Positions 61,296 through 64,000 of a DNA stretch of 64,000 nt are shown here, in pieces. Within the stretch, counting starts at the first letter, position 1, and each line of letters begins with the position of its first letter. The position numbers and the translations under genes are program-made. The stretch comes from Actinomycetospora termitidis (GTDB lineage: Bacteria; Actinomycetota; Actinomycetes; Mycobacteriales; Pseudonocardiaceae), in the NCBI RefSeq assembly GCF_030286555.1, contig NZ_JASVWF010000006.1, positions 186,001-250,000 of the forward strand. The letters are read 5' to 3'. Below the pieces are notes generated by a model, which was given only the letters and a program-made list of their open reading frames with translations, made no database searches and was not told the origin of the DNA.

Positions 61296-63185
61296 TCAGC
61301 GCAGCTCGTGGTCGTCCAGTCCCGACGCCTCCAGGCGGGCGCGGTAGTCGACGATCCGCCAGGGGAGGGTGTTGACGACCCGGCCGGCGGCGTTGCGGTA
61401 CCAGTTCGTCATGCCCGGGTGGGTCCAGATCATGCCGGCGTGGGCCTCGTCGACCTCCGCGTCGTAGGCCTCCGCGACCTCGCGTCGCACCTCGATCGCC
61501 GACGACCCGTGCTCGAGCATCCCCGCGACCAGCCGGGCCACGGCCCGCATCTGCAGCTCGATGATCGTGATCTGCGAGCCGCCGTGGCCGAGTGCGGTGT
61601 TCGGCCCGGAGAGCAGGAAGAGGTTGGGGAAGCCGGGGACGGTCATGCCCAGGTGCGCCCGCGCGTCGTCGTCCCCCCACTCCTCGGTCAGCCGACGCCC
61701 CGAGCGCCCTCGCACGTCGACCCCGGCGAGGAACTCGTGGGCCGCGAACCCGGTCGCCATGACGACCACGTTCGCCGCGTGCTCCGCCCCGGACGCCGTC
61801 CGCACCGACGAGGGCCCCACCGACGCGACGGCCTCCGTCACCAGCTCGACGTCGTCCCGGCGCAGCGCGGCGAACCAGCCGTTGTCGAGCAGCATCCGCT
61901 TCCCGAACGGCGGGTAGTGCGGGAGGGCCTTCGCGACGAGGTCGGGGCGGCCCTCGAGCTCGGCCTCCAGATAGCGCGTGAAGTGCCGGCGGTGCCCGTC
62001 GTTGGCGGCGTTGACCGAGCGCTCCGGGTGCTCCCAGTCCGGGTCGACGACGAGCGCGGGGTGCACCTTGTCGTTGAACGTCCAGGCCAGCCGCGTGCGG
62101 TACCAGCCGGCGTAGAACGGCACCTCGGCCAGAACCTGCTGGCGGTCCGCCCCGATCTCGTCGAAGTAGCCGGCGTGCGGGGCGATCCACTGCGGGGAGC
62201 GCTGGAAGATCGTCACGGACCCGGCCCGCCCGGCGATCCGCGGCACGATCTGCATCGCGCTCGCGCCGGTCCCGACGACCGCGACCCGGCGTCCGGCGAG
62301 GTCGAGATCGGGCCAGCGGGCGGAGTGGAACAGCGGGCCCTCGAAGGAATCCAGGCCGGGGAGGTCGGGCACCGTCGGGCGGTTCAACTGCCCGACCGCC
62401 GAGATCAGCACGGAGGCTCCCCGCGTCTCCCGCGACCCGTCGGCCCGGCGCACCGTGACCGCCCACCGGCGCGCGTCGTCGTCCCACGCCGCTGCCTCCA
62501 CCTCGGCGCCGAACTCGATCGAACGGCGGAGGTCGGCGTCGTCGGCGTAGTCGCGGAGGTAGTCGAACACCTCGTCCCGCCGCCCGAACGCCGTCGACCA
62601 CGGGTGCGGGCGGAACGAGTAGGAGTACAGGTGGCTCGGGGTGTCGACGCCCGCGCCCGGGTAGTGGTTCTCCCACCACGTCCCGGCGACCTCGGTGTTC
62701 CGCTCCACCGCCGTGACCGGGACGCCCATCGCGCGCAGGGTCGCGACGGCGAGCAGGCCCCCGACCCCGGCCCCGATCACCAGCGCGTCGAACCCGTCCG
62801 GGACGACGGGGTGCGGCACCGGTTCCGGCTCCGCCGAGCCGAGCGTCTCGGCCATCATCGGCTCGAACTCGTCGCCGACCGGCTCGCCGGTGGACGTCCG
62901 CAGCATCCGCAGCAGGAGCTCGCCCCGCGGGGCCTCGATCGCGACGGGCGCCCCGGCCAGGTACGCCTCGACGGCCGCCGCGGCCGCGTCCCGGATCTCG
63001 TCCTGGACGTCGTCGGGGAGGCCGCCGGTGTCGTGGTCGTCCAGCCCGCGGGCGCGGGTCGGGGCGTACGGCTCGTCCAGCCACCGGAGGTCGCCGGTCA
63101 GCTGGACGAGGCACATCGTCAGGCAGGGGATGTTCGCCGCGTCGAGGGCGCGGCGGAGCCCGGTCCGGCCGGCGGTGGTCGTCAC
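61296..63185 (-). CDS. Flavin-containing Baeyer-Villiger-type monooxygenase
   Basis: The protein has 629 residues from GTG or ATG 63185 (MTTTAGRTGLRRALDAANIP). FAD motif ALVIGAGVGGLLAVATLRAM, NADP motif VAVVGTGASAMQIVPRIAG and the fingerprint FEGPLFHSARWP (FxGxxxHxxxWP) place it among type I BVMOs. An N-terminal extension of about 130 residues is seen in one BVMO subgroup. It inserts oxygen next to a ketone to give an ester or lactone, a good match for the esterase (54383) and amidohydrolase (59514) of this region. It is divergent from the nitroreductase gene. Confidence 0.88.
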   Translation of the reverse strand: MTTTAGRTGLRRALDAANIPCLTMCLVQLTGDLRWLDEPYAPTRARGLDDHDTGGLPDDVQDEIRDAAAAAVEAYLAGAPVAIEAPRGELLLRMLRTSTGEPVGDEFEPMMAETLGSAEPEPVPHPVVPDGFDALVIGAGVGGLLAVATLRAMGVPVTAVERNTEVAGTWWENHYPGAGVDTPSHLYSYSFRPHPWSTAFGRRDEVFDYLRDYADDADLRRSIEFGAEVEAAAWDDDARRWAVTVRRADGSRETRGASVLISAVGQLNRPTVPDLPGLDSFEGPLFHSARWPDLDLAGRRVAVVGTGASAMQIVPRIAGRAGSVTIFQRSPQWIAPHAGYFDEIGADRQQVLAEVPFYAGWYRTRLAWTFNDKVHPALVVDPDWEHPERSVNAANDGHRRHFTRYLEAELEGRPDLVAKALPHYPPFGKRMLLDNGWFAALRRDDVELVTEAVASVGPSSVRTASGAEHAANVVVMATGFAAHEFLAGVDVRGRSGRRLTEEWGDDDARAHLGMTVPGFPNLFLLSGPNTALGHGGSQITIIELQMRAVARLVAGMLEHGSSAIEVRREVAEAYDAEVDEAHAGMIWTHPGMTNWYRNAAGRVVNTLPWRIVDYRARLEASGLDDHELR

Positions 63186-63318
63186 GATCGCGACCTTACG
63201 GCGGGTAGGGCGCGATCGCGCAAGCCTCGGTCGGAGCTGCGGGAGAGTGCTTGACGTGTGGTCGGGCCCACAGCACAGTGAGCCGAACCTGGCCTACCCG
63301 CTGATAGGAGAACCGGCG

Positions 63319-63969
63319 ATGGAGCTGGACGAGGCGATGCGGACCACCGGAACCTGCCGGTACTTCCGGGACGACCCGGTGCCCGACGAGGTGCTCCACG
63401 CGGCCGTCGACGCCGCGCGCTTCGGGCCGCAGGGCGGGAACCGGCAGCCGGTCAAGTGGATCGTCGTGCGCGACGCCGCGCGCAAGCAGGCCCTCGCCGA
63501 CCTCTACCTGCCGATGTGGGAGGCCTACTTCGCCGGGATCGGCGAGGGCACCGTGCAGGCCAACGCCCTGCCGAAGACCGTGCTCGACGCCGACCACTTC
63601 GCCCGCCACCTCGCGTCCGTCCCCGCGATCCTCGTGCTCTGCGCCGAGACCTCCGGCCTGCACCCGACCGACACCGAGCTCGGCCGGCTCTCCGTGGTCG
63701 GCGGCGCCTCGATCTACCCGACGATGCAGAACCTCTGCCTCGCGCTGCGCGACCGCGGCGTCGCGACGGCGGTGACGACGCTGCTGTGCGCGGTCGAGCC
63801 GCAGGTCCGCGAACTCCTCGGCGTGCCCGATGACCACATCACCGCCGCGCACGTCGCCGTCGGCTACCCCGCGAAGGCCTTCCCGACGAAGCTGTCCCGG
63901 ACCCCCGTCGAGCAGATCGTCTTCGACGAGACCTTCGGTCGCCCGCTGTTCGCCGGGACGCCCGCGTGA
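63319..63969 (+). CDS. Nitroreductase-family flavoprotein
   Basis: The protein has 216 residues from ATG 63319 (AGGAG 8 bases upstream). MELDEAMRTTGTCRYFRDDP, VDAARFGPQGGNRQPVKWIV and SIYPTMQNLCLALRDRGVAT are the FMN-binding segments of NADPH-dependent nitro/flavin reductases, and VAVGYPAKAFPTKLSR closes the fold. It could reduce flavin for the two LLM monooxygenases or act on the substrate. The next gene starts at its stop codon (GTGA). Confidence 0.85.
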   Translation: MELDEAMRTTGTCRYFRDDPVPDEVLHAAVDAARFGPQGGNRQPVKWIVVRDAARKQALADLYLPMWEAYFAGIGEGTVQANALPKTVLDADHFARHLASVPAILVLCAETSGLHPTDTELGRLSVVGGASIYPTMQNLCLALRDRGVATAVTTLLCAVEPQVRELLGVPDDHITAAHVAVGYPAKAFPTKLSRTPVEQIVFDETFGRPLFAGTPA

Positions 63970-64000
63970 GCGCCTCGCTCGACGTGCGCGCCCTCCCCGA
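63966..64000 (+). CDS. Start of the next gene (cut by window edge)
   Basis: GTG 63966 overlaps the nitroreductase stop and opens a frame reading VSASLDVRALP up to the edge. Eleven codons are too few to identify it, but the 4-base overlap marks an operon partner. Confidence 0.45.
   Translation, partial: MSASLDVRALP

Overview
The window is very GC-rich DNA with short or overlapping intergenic spacers, many GTG starts and GGAGG-type ribosome sites. Its gene content (PknB-type kinases, a DUF4333-like domain, SARP/BTAD regulator, PE-PGRS-like Gly-rich proteins, LLM flavin oxidoreductases, IclR regulators) points to an actinobacterium. Pseudonocardiales (a Pseudonocardia- or Actinomycetospora-like organism) is my best guess, by inference only. 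No rRNA, tRNA, CRISPR array, intact insertion sequence or phage gene was recognised.

Layout. 0-3 kb: the end of a pseudokinase gene, a secreted protein, and a membrane protein gene that looks broken by a frameshift. 3-20 kb: an accessory zone with six toxin-antitoxin loci, four of them damaged (a nonsense codon in an antitoxin; a HepT toxin and two PIN-type toxins cut to stubs). It also holds the first Gly-rich secreted protein, a ROK regulator, a membrane protein/small protein pair sharing a short repeat motif, an SGNH hydrolase, an alpha/beta hydrolase, a PknB-like kinase and a pRiA4b ORF-3-like protein. 20.3-22.4 kb: the second Gly-rich paralogue. 22.6-27 kb: five co-directional genes for three unrelated proteases (subtilisin, V8-like serine protease, HExxH metalloprotease), an I9-inhibitor-like protein and a tiny copy of the metalloprotease tail, none with a visible signal peptide. 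27.4-33.6 kb: a SARP-type AAA regulator overlapping a GMC oxidoreductase, which overlaps a patatin-like protein.

33.7-40.8 kb: a tight three-gene operon, TIR-TM-WD40 / membrane RCK-RyR / TIR-TM-propeller. It is a strong candidate for a nucleotide-signalling conflict system in which TIR products would act on a RyR-bearing channel-like protein. 41-47.8 kb: carotenoid oxygenase, a secreted protein, two PknB-like kinases with different extracellular domains, an ABM monooxygenase and an SRPBCC protein.

47.8-64 kb: a catabolic region with two IclR regulators, an MHS-type transporter, SDR, two related LLM monooxygenases, a ThDP enzyme, carboxylesterase, class II aldolase, aldehyde dehydrogenase, amidohydrolase, a Baeyer-Villiger-type monooxygenase and a nitroreductase, interrupted by an intact VapBC-like pair. 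Six of these genes form one minus-strand operon (59331 down to 51503). The enzymes suggest oxidative cleavage, ester hydrolysis and decarboxylation of an organic compound whose identity the sequence does not show.
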